A stretch of 64,000 nucleotides of DNA from Paenibacillus sp. L3-i20 (GTDB lineage Bacteria; Bacillota; Bacilli; Paenibacillales; Paenibacillaceae). This document shows, piece after piece, positions 7,256-14,832 of the stretch (position 1 is its first letter; each line of letters starts with the position of its first letter). The stretch lies in NCBI RefSeq assembly GCF_022180385.2, contig NZ_BQME02000002.1, positions 1,240,001 through 1,304,000 on the forward strand, in the 5' to 3' direction. The position numbers were made by a program, and so were the translations under genes. The notes under the pieces are model-generated. The model was not told the DNA's origin. It made no database searches and was given only the letters and a program-made list of their open reading frames with translations.

Positions 7256-9474
7256 TGCAATTCCTCCTTCGAAAGCTGAGATAAAGCAATTTCTAAATAT
7301 GTCGGGCTGTTCTGAAGCAGTTCTTCATGCGTACCGATTCCGACAATCTTACCTTCATCCAATACAATAATTTGCTCAGCATGGCGTATTGTATTTACCC
7401 GCTGTGCAACGATTAGAACGGTGCTGTCTCCCGTATATTTCTTCAACGCCTGTCTAAGAGCAATATCGGTCTTATAGTCAAGTGCGGAGAAGCTGTCATC
7501 AAAAATATAGATAGGTGACTTCTTCACAAGTGCGCGTGCAATCGATAAGCGTTGTTTCTGACCACCCGATACATTGGCGCCGCCTTCTGATATGTTTTTT
7601 TCAAAACCAGCCTCATCCTTGAGAATGAAGTCTGTTGCTTGGGCAATATCAGCAGCCAATTGTATTTCCTCATCAGAAGCTTCTGTTTTCCCATAGCGCA
7701 GATTGCTTGCAATCGACCCTGACATCAGTATACCCTTCTGAGGCACAAATCCGATTTGTTCATGAAGATCAAATTGTGTTACATCTTTGACATTAACTCC
7801 GTTGACTGTAATTGCACCAGAAGTAACGTCATAGAAGCGTGGTATCAAATTAATGAGCGTAGATTTCCCTGAGCCAGTTGATCCGATAAATGCTGTTGTT
7901 TCACCAGGTTTGGCTGTGAACGAAATATTCGTCAACACATCCTCAGGTGCATCCTGGTAATGAAAGCTAACATTTTGGAATTCAACTACACCCCTCTTAT
8001 CGGCTTTAAATGGCTTTACTTGAGCAGGGTCTTCAATAGAAGACTTCGTTAAAAGCACTTCTGAAATACGCTGAGCAGATACCGCAGCACGCGGCACCAT
8101 GATGAACATCATTGAAATCATTAGGAAGGACATAATAATCTGCATAGCATATTGCATGAAGGCCATCATATCACCGACCTGCATAGCCGATTCAGCAATC
8201 TGCTTAGCACCCACCCATACAATAAGGAGAGTAATGAGGTTCATAATGAGCATCATCGCAGGAAACATAAATACCATAACTCGGCTCACGAATAAATTGG
8301 TTTTCGTCAAATCATGATTCGCTTTATCAAAACGTTCCTTCTCAAATTGTTGTGTACTGAATGCACGAACAACTGTAAGACCGCTTAAACTTTCTCTCGA
8401 AACGAGATTTAATTTATCAATAAGCTTCTGGATGATCTTGAACTTCGGCATCGCCAAATAGAATACAACTCCAATTAACGCAATCAGCAGGCCAACTGCC
8501 AAACCGATTATCCAAGTCATGGAGTTATTTTCCCGCATAACCATGATAACGCCGCCCACCCCTAAGATTGGAGCGTAGAACAAGATGCGGATACCCATAA
8601 TAATAAGGGTCTGAATCTGAGTAATATCGTTTGTTGTGCGCGTAATTAGCGATGAAGTTGAGAACTTATCAAACTCATTGTTTGAGAAGCTTTCAATTTT
8701 ACTGAACACATCACGACGAAGTTTTTTGGCAACACCAGCTCCAACTCGTGCAGATAGATAACCGACACCAACCGCAGCAGCGGCTCCGCCTAAAGCAATC
8801 AGAAGCATAATTAATCCAGTCTTGATAATAAACGTGCTCTGAATCTTGCCTACATCCATTCCAAGTTCTCCGTACAACAGCTTAACAAAAGCTGTTCCCG
8901 TCTGAATCTGTATAGCAGAATCCATCCCATTAGCAGCTGCGATTGCTTCATCCAGCTTATCGGCAGGAAGCTCTTGGAATACTGGAATTAGTGCGTATAA
9001 CTCATTGAAATCAATATTGGACATATCCATCTCTTTGGAAGGAGCAGCCTCGTCACTTGATGTTGAAGCTAACTGCTTCGAGACTTGGATGAAGGTTGAA
9101 GCAGCCCTGCCGAAGATTGGATTTAATTCCTCAATAGCATGGCTATCCATGACCTTCAAAATATAAACATTGTTACTTTCCAGAAGGGGATACTTATCGA
9201 TCAAATTCTCTTCCCCTGCGTTGACAAGTGAGTAATGTCGCTCAACGATTGCTTTATCCTGCTCCTTCATTAAGGAAGTCATCAGCGCAAAGCCATCCTC
9301 ACTGATTGCTTCTGGTACAGCACTTTCAATACCGCTCTGCTGAATGCCTGTATTAACGATGTTAGACATATATTTAGGAAGATTTAAATCCGACATCGCT
9401 TGCCCAAACAATAAGGCTATAGCTACAATGAGCATCACTGTAAAGGGTTTTAAATATTTAGCGAGTTTTACCAT
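7252..9474 (-). CDS. ABC exporter half-transporter with large ectodomain (degenerate site)
   Basis: A 740-residue half-transporter, longer than the usual 580-620. The excess is an extracytoplasmic insertion of about 175 residues between the first and second membrane segments (about 30-205), rich in Glu, Ala and Ser. The nucleotide-binding domain has Walker A GSTGSGKST and signature VSGGQKQR, but Walker B reads FDDSFSALD (Asp for catalytic Glu) and the switch is VAQRV (Gln for His). So this subunit supplies the non-hydrolytic site in a heterodimer with the downstream 626-residue subunit. It lies 18 bases after the MarR gene. Drug or lipid export is inferred from family and regulator. Confidence 0.93.
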   Translation of the reverse strand: MVKLAKYLKPFTVMLIVAIALLFGQAMSDLNLPKYMSNIVNTGIQQSGIESAVPEAISEDGFALMTSLMKEQDKAIVERHYSLVNAGEENLIDKYPLLESNNVYILKVMDSHAIEELNPIFGRAASTFIQVSKQLASTSSDEAAPSKEMDMSNIDFNELYALIPVFQELPADKLDEAIAAANGMDSAIQIQTGTAFVKLLYGELGMDVGKIQSTFIIKTGLIMLLIALGGAAAAVGVGYLSARVGAGVAKKLRRDVFSKIESFSNNEFDKFSTSSLITRTTNDITQIQTLIIMGIRILFYAPILGVGGVIMVMRENNSMTWIIGLAVGLLIALIGVVFYLAMPKFKIIQKLIDKLNLVSRESLSGLTVVRAFSTQQFEKERFDKANHDLTKTNLFVSRVMVFMFPAMMLIMNLITLLIVWVGAKQIAESAMQVGDMMAFMQYAMQIIMSFLMISMMFIMVPRAAVSAQRISEVLLTKSSIEDPAQVKPFKADKRGVVEFQNVSFHYQDAPEDVLTNISFTAKPGETTAFIGSTGSGKSTLINLIPRFYDVTSGAITVNGVNVKDVTQFDLHEQIGFVPQKGILMSGSIASNLRYGKTEASDEEIQLAADIAQATDFILKDEAGFEKNISEGGANVSGGQKQRLSIARALVKKSPIYIFDDSFSALDYKTDIALRQALKKYTGDSTVLIVAQRVNTIRHAEQIIVLDEGKIVGIGTHEELLQNSPTYLEIALSQLSKEELQ

Positions 9475-9492
9475 AACATGTTCCTTTCCTCT

Positions 9493-9975
9493 CTAGGACT
9501 GACGGTTTTTGATATCATCAATAATCTCGCACAGCTGATCACATAGGGTAATGAGCTGTTCTGTTTCCTCATTCCCAAGTCTTGATACAATTTCATCTGT
9601 AAAGGTTAAGAACGCTTTTTTGGCTCTCTTTAAAGCTGCTTCTCCCTCTACATCGAGCATAATATATACAACTCTTCGGTCATTTTTGGTTGTAACTCGC
9701 TTAACATAACCTTTATCTTCCATTGCATTGATCATCTGTGAAACTGACGGCATCGTAATCTGCAAGAGCTCACTAAGTTCGGACACTTTAATGCCTGGCG
9801 TAGCAGGCTGCTCCTGTTCGAGGGAATGTTCGCAATGCATTCTGCTACTAATGATCCCCAATACATGGAATTCGCGCTGTTTAACAATGTCTGCTGGTTG
9901 ATGTTTTGATGATACACGTCTTATTTTTGACATGACCTCAATCAGCCGTTTACCTTGACTATGCTCCTGTTCCAT
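9493..9975 (-). CDS. MarR-family regulator of the exporter operon
   Basis: A 160-residue regulator with the MarR winged helix: VSELSELLQITMPSVSQMIN as recognition region, followed by KGYVKRVTTKNDRRVVYIML as wing with the typical Asp-Arg-Arg. Helices at both ends would form the dimer. A strong GGAGGGGG box precedes the ATG. It is the first gene of an operon with the two ABC half-transporters, so the usual model is autorepression of the whole operon relieved by a ligand. Three 16-base-spaced TTAGTTAG repeats just upstream are candidate operator elements. Confidence 0.9.
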   Translation of the reverse strand: MEQEHSQGKRLIEVMSKIRRVSSKHQPADIVKQREFHVLGIISSRMHCEHSLEQEQPATPGIKVSELSELLQITMPSVSQMINAMEDKGYVKRVTTKNDRRVVYIMLDVEGEAALKRAKKAFLTFTDEIVSRLGNEETEQLITLCDQLCEIIDDIKNRQS

Positions 9976-10011
9976 GTTCCCCCTCCATTCTATATGGATT
10001 CATCCTTCAAA

Positions 10012-10051
10012 CTAGTTAGTCAACCTATTAGTTAGATATACTTTTAGTTAG
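10012..10051. promoter_or_regulatory. Three YTAGTTAG direct repeats, candidate MarR operator
   Basis: CTAGTTAG at 10012 and TTAGTTAG at 10028 and 10044 stand exactly 16 bases apart, 37 to 76 bases before the MarR start. Direct rather than inverted order is unusual for a MarR operator, so binding is only inferred from position. Confidence 0.45.
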
Positions 10052-10274
10052 CTTACCTAAGTATGTCCACAATGTAAATATAATTTTTCACTTTTCGAGA
10101 TGGAAATTATATGCTACCATAATTGATTTGTAGCCTAACCATTAACTTCAAGCGCTGTTTCCACTTGAGCTCTGACAAGTTAGACAATAGGTAAAATGTG
10201 GAGTTAAATCAATACTTTCTCAATACCGAGACACGCTCCACATGTCTGGAGTGCTACAACACAATTAAAGCAAT

Positions 10275-10299
10275 AAAAAAAACGGCATCTCTGCCGTTT
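10275..10299 (-). terminator. Terminator after tRNA-Ala relic
   Basis: Minus-strand stem AAACGGCA / TGCCGTTT, loop of four, then six T residues. Its distance from the relic tRNA mirrors the terminator after the intact tRNA-Ala. Confidence 0.8.
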
Positions 10300-10313
10300 C
10301 TGATTTAAAGTAT

Positions 10314-10369
10314 TGTGGAGCTAGGTGGAATCGAACCGTCGACTGATCGCTGCTAGCACAGTTACACCC
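10314..10369 (-). pseudogene. Shortened tRNA-Ala relic
   Basis: Read on the minus strand the sequence starts GGGTGTA, exactly as the tRNA-Ala at 4992, keeps GCTAGCAGCGA from the anticodon region and GGTTCGATT of the T arm, and ends TAGCTCCAC. About 20 bases of D arm and anticodon stem are gone and CCA has become CAC. It cannot fold as a tRNA. Its identity as a former tRNA-Ala is supported by the shared 5' end, the T-loop and the terminator just downstream. Confidence 0.6.
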
Positions 10370-10374
10370 TTGAT

Positions 10375-10719
10375 TTAAAATAACTCAATTCCATTAATTT
10401 TGAAATAATATTTCAACAGAATACCCAGAATAAAGAAGGCTGTTACAAAACTAAAGTAATACGTTTTCCTGACCTTGAGCACCTGTAGAAGTTTCTTATT
10501 TGTAAAATACAATAACGGGAACAGAACACTTCCAATACATATAATGATCACTACTCCAGCAATGATGGAAAACCATTCTTCTTCAATCATATCTGAGCAA
10601 GGATTAATGAGACAAGTAACACCGTATATGGAAATCAATAACCATAGAAGAACATAATAAAATATATAACCGTACACAAAATTAAGAAACGAACTTATGA
10701 AATAATAGACATATTTCAA
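10375..10719 (-). CDS. Small membrane protein of unknown function
   Basis: About 114 residues with three or four strongly hydrophobic segments (near the N-terminus, two around the middle, one before the C-terminus) and short charged loops such as TNKKLLQVLKVRK. No family recognised. A GAGGTG box is well spaced for the TTG start chosen; a GTG 12 bases further upstream overlaps that box and is unlikely. The gene ends five bases before the tRNA relic and stands alone. The hydrophobic pattern makes an integral membrane protein likely. Confidence 0.6.
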   Translation of the reverse strand: MKYVYYFISSFLNFVYGYIFYYVLLWLLISIYGVTCLINPCSDMIEEEWFSIIAGVVIIICIGSVLFPLLYFTNKKLLQVLKVRKTYYFSFVTAFFILGILLKYYFKINGIELF

Positions 10720-10776
10720 TACACGCTGCACCTCGCAGTTCTATTTCTTTCACAACTTTTATATGCGTATACAAGA

Positions 10777-11751
10777 CTATTTAAACAAATTAGCTAAAAA
10801 CTTCTCATTAAGGACAGGATGGTTATTTTCTAATCGATAGCGGTAATGATTGAGTACTCTAATTAGTTCTTCACCTGCATTTTCTACATCCTCATACATA
10901 TGAATAAGACTATATTCAAATAGTTCTTTTAGTTTAAAAAGCAACGGCAGCTTTTCAATCATTTCGTCTGCAATGGTGTGCTCTTCTAAATAACCCTCAA
11001 ATAACAACTTCGTAATAGATTCTCCGTAATCATTTCTATTTCCCCCTCCAGCAAAAGAATATTCAAGCGCCGAATAAATAGGAACAATTAAATCGTACAA
11101 ATAAAAGTGTTTTTCACAATCTTGGAAATCGATTAGCGTAATTTCAGAATGATTATTAACTAACACATTTTCGAGCCAAAGGTCTCCATGCAATAAACCA
11201 TATGTATGGCGATCTTTAGATAAAAGCTGAACCTCGTTTAATATCTTTTGAGCTAGCTTTCTAATAGTAGTTTCTTCTTTAGGAATATGATCTAGAAAAC
11301 GATACTCAGCATTGTCATACCAGTTAATCATATGATTTATTTCATGTTCTTGCTCATATTGAGAGGTAATTCTATGCATTCTGCCAATTTGACGACCAAG
11401 TTCTTTAAAGACATCACCCTTCCATTCTGAGCGTGACAGATGAATCCCTTTGGCTGCACCAAAAAGAACGATTGACTTCTCTTCAAAAGACTCTCCCTTT
11501 TCGACCAAGTTTCCTTGCAAAGATTTAATGATGGGAGAAATACCAACACCATGCTGCTCCAAATAGCTGAGCCAATTTATTTCTTCCAGCTGTTCTTCAA
11601 AGGATCTATAATCTGTGACACGTACATAATATTCGTTAAAATTATTACTGCAACGATACATCTCATTTGTAATTTTTTCTATATGATTAACCGTGATCGG
11701 ATATTTCGCATTTATCTCTTTTAAAATGATTTGTTCGACTGCTGTTGACAT
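10777..11751 (-). CDS. APH-like phosphotransferase (aminoglycoside/choline kinase fold)
   Basis: About 324 residues with the kinase fold of the aminoglycoside phosphotransferase family. The catalytic loop is LLHGDLWLENVLV (His-Gly-Asp with Asn) and the metal-binding motif is LIDFQDC. An N-terminal lobe with YYVRV strand precedes. Relatives include phosphotransferases for antibiotics, homoserine and sugars, so the name does not prove resistance. The start used has AAGGTGG 9 bases upstream; the ATG six codons earlier has none. It lies near an acetyltransferase gene in the same direction, 42 bases apart, possibly co-transcribed. Confidence 0.85.
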   Translation of the reverse strand: MSTAVEQIILKEINAKYPITVNHIEKITNEMYRCSNNFNEYYVRVTDYRSFEEQLEEINWLSYLEQHGVGISPIIKSLQGNLVEKGESFEEKSIVLFGAAKGIHLSRSEWKGDVFKELGRQIGRMHRITSQYEQEHEINHMINWYDNAEYRFLDHIPKEETTIRKLAQKILNEVQLLSKDRHTYGLLHGDLWLENVLVNNHSEITLIDFQDCEKHFYLYDLIVPIYSALEYSFAGGGNRNDYGESITKLLFEGYLEEHTIADEMIEKLPLLFKLKELFEYSLIHMYEDVENAGEELIRVLNHYRYRLENNHPVLNEKFLANLFK

Positions 11752-11793
11752 TTGTGAACCCACCTTCATACTGATTCATAACACTGAACTTCG

Positions 11794-12396
11794 CTAATTT
11801 TTAGATGCCCAATCGTTCTTTTCTAATGTATAATAGTGATTTTCTTCGCCCTCAATCTCAATGATACCTTGAAAGTAAAATCCACATTTTTGTATGACTT
11901 TATTCGATGGTACATTACTTATAAGAGCAACAGCACTAAGTTCTTGGACGTTTGTATGTTCAAATAAATAATTGATCATTCCTCGAGAAGCTTGAGTTGT
12001 GTATCCTTTACCTCTATGATTTTTTGAAATAGCATATACGATTTCACGCTTTGGAGGTAGTAATTCGTCTTTTATCCCGGTACAGCACCAACCAATCAAT
12101 TCACCATTTACTTTTGAAATAATTGCTAATCGAAGACGTAGGTTGCCAATGTCTTCACCTTTTGAAACGGCGTTGAGAAACATTTTGTTCTCTGGAATTT
12201 CAAAGTTTATAAACCACTCTTCCCGTTGATCTTTAGACACGTTCCACCCAGGCAAAAACTCATGAATTTCAGGTTGCCAGGTCAGTTCATGAAATATATC
12301 TAAATCTGAAACTAGAAATTCTCTTAAAATTACATCCTTACAGTCAATTATAAAAGTATTTTGTTCAGAGATAGAACAATAATTAATGTCCATCAT
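11794..12396 (-). CDS. GNAT acetyltransferase (RimJ/RimL-like)
   Basis: About 200 residues of the RimJ/RimL type GNAT fold: an N-terminal ILREFLVSDLDIFHELTWQP segment, a central GELIGWCCTGIK strand, and the acetyl-CoA loop NHRGKGYTTQASRGMINYLF. The C-terminus has the standard NVPSNKVIQKCGFYFQG motif, where the asparagine and the bulge follow the family. These enzymes acetylate N-terminal or side-chain amines of proteins or small molecules. GAGGGAGA lies upstream of the double ATG. Upstream of the APH-like kinase in the same direction. Substrate unknown. Confidence 0.87.
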   Translation of the reverse strand: MMDINYCSISEQNTFIIDCKDVILREFLVSDLDIFHELTWQPEIHEFLPGWNVSKDQREEWFINFEIPENKMFLNAVSKGEDIGNLRLRLAIISKVNGELIGWCCTGIKDELLPPKREIVYAISKNHRGKGYTTQASRGMINYLFEHTNVQELSAVALISNVPSNKVIQKCGFYFQGIIEIEGEENHYYTLEKNDWASKN

Positions 12397-12537
12397 ACAT
12401 CTCCCTCTATTAACTATACTTCTATTTATAATAACTTTCCAAAGGAACCTAAATGCAAGAAAAAATGACTATAATCATTTTCTATTTATAAACAGGTTTT
12501 CTGTAAATGAAAATTATTACGTAGCTAATGATAAATG

Positions 12538-12569
12538 AAAAAAGACCAATCATAAAACTCTGATTGGTC
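12538..12569 (-). terminator. Terminator of the broken hydrolase gene
   Basis: Minus-strand stem GACCAATCA / TGATTGGTC with an 8-base loop and six T residues. Confidence 0.8.
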
Positions 12570-12606
12570 AAAAACAAGATTATACGTTTCACTAGGTCTT
12601 CTTAAG

Positions 12607-13441
12607 TTACAACCTTTTTAAAAATTCATCAACGTAGGCATATAATTCTTTGTATTACTTAAATGAACATTATGGTCTGGGTCTGACATTTCATAAGCAA
12701 GACAATTCCCAATCAGAGACTGCATTTTAACAAAATCATCATCCGTTACTGCCTCGTTGCCATTTGCTTTGATTAACAATACTAGACATTTTATTTCAGG
12801 TAAAATATGAAACCATTCTTCATAGTATGCAATGTTACATGCCATTGCCTGAGAACTGAACATCATCTGATAGCCATCTACCGTTTCGGTTAAACTGTTC
12901 ATGAAGTATTGATAGCTCAACTCCGAATCAAACGCACCTTAATGAAACTCATTGCCTCGCTTAAGCTGGTAAATGGCAGTGGCCAATCTTTCGTCAAAGG
13001 ATCGATGGTCGAGATTTGATCGGGCGGCAGCATGTTCAGTTTGGCCGGTCCTGCTGCTGATTTATCAAGGATTGCTACTGCTGTTACATACTCAGGATGC
13101 ATAGCGGCCAAATATCCAGCAATTGTTCCACCCATGGAATGTCCCACGAGAATGATGGAATCTATTTTTAAATGATTTAATAGTTCAATAATGTCGCTAG
13201 ACATTTCCTCAGTCGTATATTTGGCAATCGGTTTATCACTCAATCCATGTCCTCTTTGATCGGGAGCAATCACTCTGTATTGTTTGCCATAGTGTTTCAT
13301 AAAATCTACCCATGTTGCCGCTCTTCCCCATCTTCCATGAAGGCAAAGAATAGTCGGCCGTTCCTCGGTTTTTGTATCAAAATAAAACATATTAATGCTC
13401 TTCAACTCAGCAATGTTTCTGTATAGCGTGACATTCTCCAT
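12607..13441 (-). pseudogene. Alpha/beta hydrolase gene with two frameshifts
   Basis: The first part reads a normal alpha/beta hydrolase: LCLHGRWGRAATW oxyanion region, DQRGHGLSDKP, and the nucleophile elbow GHSMGG. At about 12925-12935 the frame is lost by one base; the continuation DSELSYQYFM runs on in another frame and carries the acidic region (ANGNEAVTDDDF) and the catalytic His in DPDHNVHL. Near 12640 a second single-base loss in an A run truncates it; the true tail ELYAYVDEFLKRL follows in the third frame and stops at 12607. So Ser, Asp and His are split over separate frames and no active enzyme can be made. Sequencing error would have to strike twice. Confidence 0.85.
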
Positions 13442-13489
13442 ACTATAGCTCCCCTACGAACCCCGAATTATTAAAACGAATATCCATTA

Positions 13490-13519
13490 TTACACTATAG
13501 AACATGTGTTCTAATGTAA
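13490..13519. promoter_or_regulatory. Nested dyad, candidate operator
   Basis: TAGAACA-TG-TGTTCTA (13498-13513) is a perfect 7-2-7 dyad, flanked almost symmetrically by TTACA and TGTAA. It lies 57 bases before the hydrolase start, where a TetR- or MarR-type operator would be expected. No matching regulator gene is adjacent. Confidence 0.45.
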
Positions 13520-13648
13520 ATTATTCTCAAATAACATCACCTTTGGTAAACCAGAAAGCCTGCGATTTACACGGGTTGCAAATCGTACTTATTCTCTTTT
13601 TCGTCGATCAGAATAAACGACAGTACTGATAAATCCTCAAATGAGTAA

Positions 13649-13905
13649 GATTGGCTACAATCAAATGGTTCGTATTATACAGTCATCTTTTCAAGTCAAC
13701 GAACAACTGGAGATAACGGATATCATCTGATGGCAGAAAAAATGGATCAGCTCGCTTCTTTGCAACCTGGCTACATTGGGGTTGAAAGTGTTAGAGATTC
13801 TTGAGGGGCAGGTATTACCATTTCCTACTGGGATAGCTTAGAAGCGATTAAAAATTGGAGAAAACATGAGGCACACTTAGTTGCATCACTTTATATTACA
13901 TAGGT
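13649..13905 (+). pseudogene. Antibiotic-biosynthesis-monooxygenase (ABM) relic
   Basis: One frame reads YYTVIFSSQRTTGDNGYHLM, then LQPGYIGVESVRDS, a TGA stop (13802-13804), and continues in the same frame as GAGITISYWDSLEAIKNWR. This is a typical ABM-family domain order (small ferredoxin-like dimeric monooxygenases) interrupted by a stop, with no start codon or ribosome binding site at its head and a lost C-terminus. A terminator follows directly. Confidence 0.75.
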
Positions 13906-13907
13906 CA

Positions 13908-13937
13908 AGCTTGGAACTCAGTTCCAGGCTTTTTTTG
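13908..13937 (+). terminator. Terminator after the ABM relic
   Basis: Ten-base arms AGCTTGGAAC and GTTCCAGGCT, loop TCA, then seven T residues. It insulates the appendage genes downstream. Confidence 0.85.
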
Positions 13938-14030
13938 CGGAAAATTATTAAATGGTCAGGCAGATGTCCAAGCAAGCGGGTTACTGCCTGCATTTAATAG
14001 CTTAGAAATTCAATTAGGAGGTAATTGTCT

Positions 14031-14402
14031 ATGGGTTGTAACTCAACCAGTTCAGCATTAACTTGCTGCTCAGAAAACCAATACGTTCAAGATAAAGTAT
14101 GTGCACCCTGGAGTGGTACTGTTGTCGCAACTGATGTATTAGTTGTTACTTTCACGAATAACATTACTCAAAATATTGTAGGTACTGGTTATGTACAATA
14201 TGATGTTGGTCCAGCAGATATCGAGCTCGACTTTCTTGATAGTGCAGGAAATCCAATAAACGCAGCACCTTTTATAATCTCTCCAGGAACAAGTTTAGCA
14301 TTTACCTACCGCCGCTTTAGCGCTGTACAACTAACATTACCTGGAGCTACCGCTGGCACTTATCAAGGCGAGTTCTGCATTACTACTCGATATCCTGTCT
14401 AA
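14031..14402 (+). CDS. Endospore appendage (Ena, DUF3992) subunit A-like
   Basis: A 123-residue protein of the S-type endospore appendage family: an N-terminal connector with CC (Cys12-Cys13), then QDKVC (Cys24) leading into a jelly-roll domain, and GEFCITTRYPV near the end (Cys116). In Bacillus cereus Ena1A/B subunits the N-terminal connector is tied by disulfides to the next subunits, giving extremely stable fibres on spores. All those cysteines are conserved here. An AGGAGG box lies 9 bases before the ATG. It is followed 39 bases later by a paralogue, an ena1A-ena1B-like pair. Expression during sporulation is inferred, no sporulation sigma promoter is certain. No signal peptide, as expected for a mother-cell-made spore protein. 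Confidence 0.85.
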   Translation: MGCNSTSSALTCCSENQYVQDKVCAPWSGTVVATDVLVVTFTNNITQNIVGTGYVQYDVGPADIELDFLDSAGNPINAAPFIISPGTSLAFTYRRFSAVQLTLPGATAGTYQGEFCITTRYPV

Positions 14403-14441
14403 TAACTAACATTATAAGACAAAAAGGAGGCATAGTATTAT

Positions 14442-14777
14442 ATGTGTAATACTTCACTGAGTTGCTGCACCGATAAAATTACGGTACAAGATAAAGTTTG
14501 TACAAACTGGGCACTAGCAGCAGCAGGTACTCAAACGATATACACAGACAATATTTCGCAAATTATTAATGGAACGGGATATGTAAAATACGAGACTGGT
14601 ACTGGAAATTTGACAGTAAACTTTTTCAGAACTGGAGTAGTAGCCGCAATTGAAACAATTGTAGTTCCTCCTGGAGGCAGTGCATCGTTTACTGTAGCAA
14701 GATTCAATACAATTACATTAACAACGACTGCTGCAGCTCAAGGCGAGTTCTGTATTACAGTCCGCTACAATTTGTAA
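14442..14777 (+). CDS. Endospore appendage (Ena, DUF3992) subunit B-like
   Basis: A 111-residue paralogue of the preceding gene: connector CNTSLSCC (Cys8-Cys9), VQDKVC (Cys20), a GTGYVKYETGTGNL strand pair and GEFCITVRYNL (Cys104) at the C-terminus. The spacing of the connector, Cys20 and terminal Cys follows the Bacillus Ena1B layout, so both can polymerise by donating the connector to the neighbour. AAAAAGGAGG lies upstream. Co-transcribed with the first gene, and ended by a bidirectional terminator. Mixed or alternate fibres of the two are possible. Confidence 0.85.
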   Translation: MCNTSLSCCTDKITVQDKVCTNWALAAAGTQTIYTDNISQIINGTGYVKYETGTGNLTVNFFRTGVVAAIETIVVPPGGSASFTVARFNTITLTTTAAAQGEFCITVRYNL

Positions 14778-14796
14778 ATTAATTCCACAAATAATT

Positions 14797-14831
14797 AAGG
14801 TGGTTCTTCGATTTTCTGAAGAATCACCTTT
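14797..14831. terminator. Bidirectional terminator between convergent appendage genes
   Basis: Long arms AAGGTGGTTCTTC and GAAGAATCACCTT (one mismatch) around an 8-base loop, with T/A-rich tails at both ends. Confidence 0.8.
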
Positions 14832-14832
14832 A

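Noticed and set aside
10777..11751. Calling the APH-like gene an aminoglycoside resistance gene
   Set aside because: The kinase motifs are shared by many small-molecule kinases; nothing in the sequence singles out aminoglycosides.
13957..13990. Inverted repeat CAGGCAG/CTGCCTG before the appendage genes as an operator, and CATTTAATA as a SigK -10
   Set aside because: The dyad is short with a 20-base loop and no SigK -35 lies at the right distance; kept out of the features.
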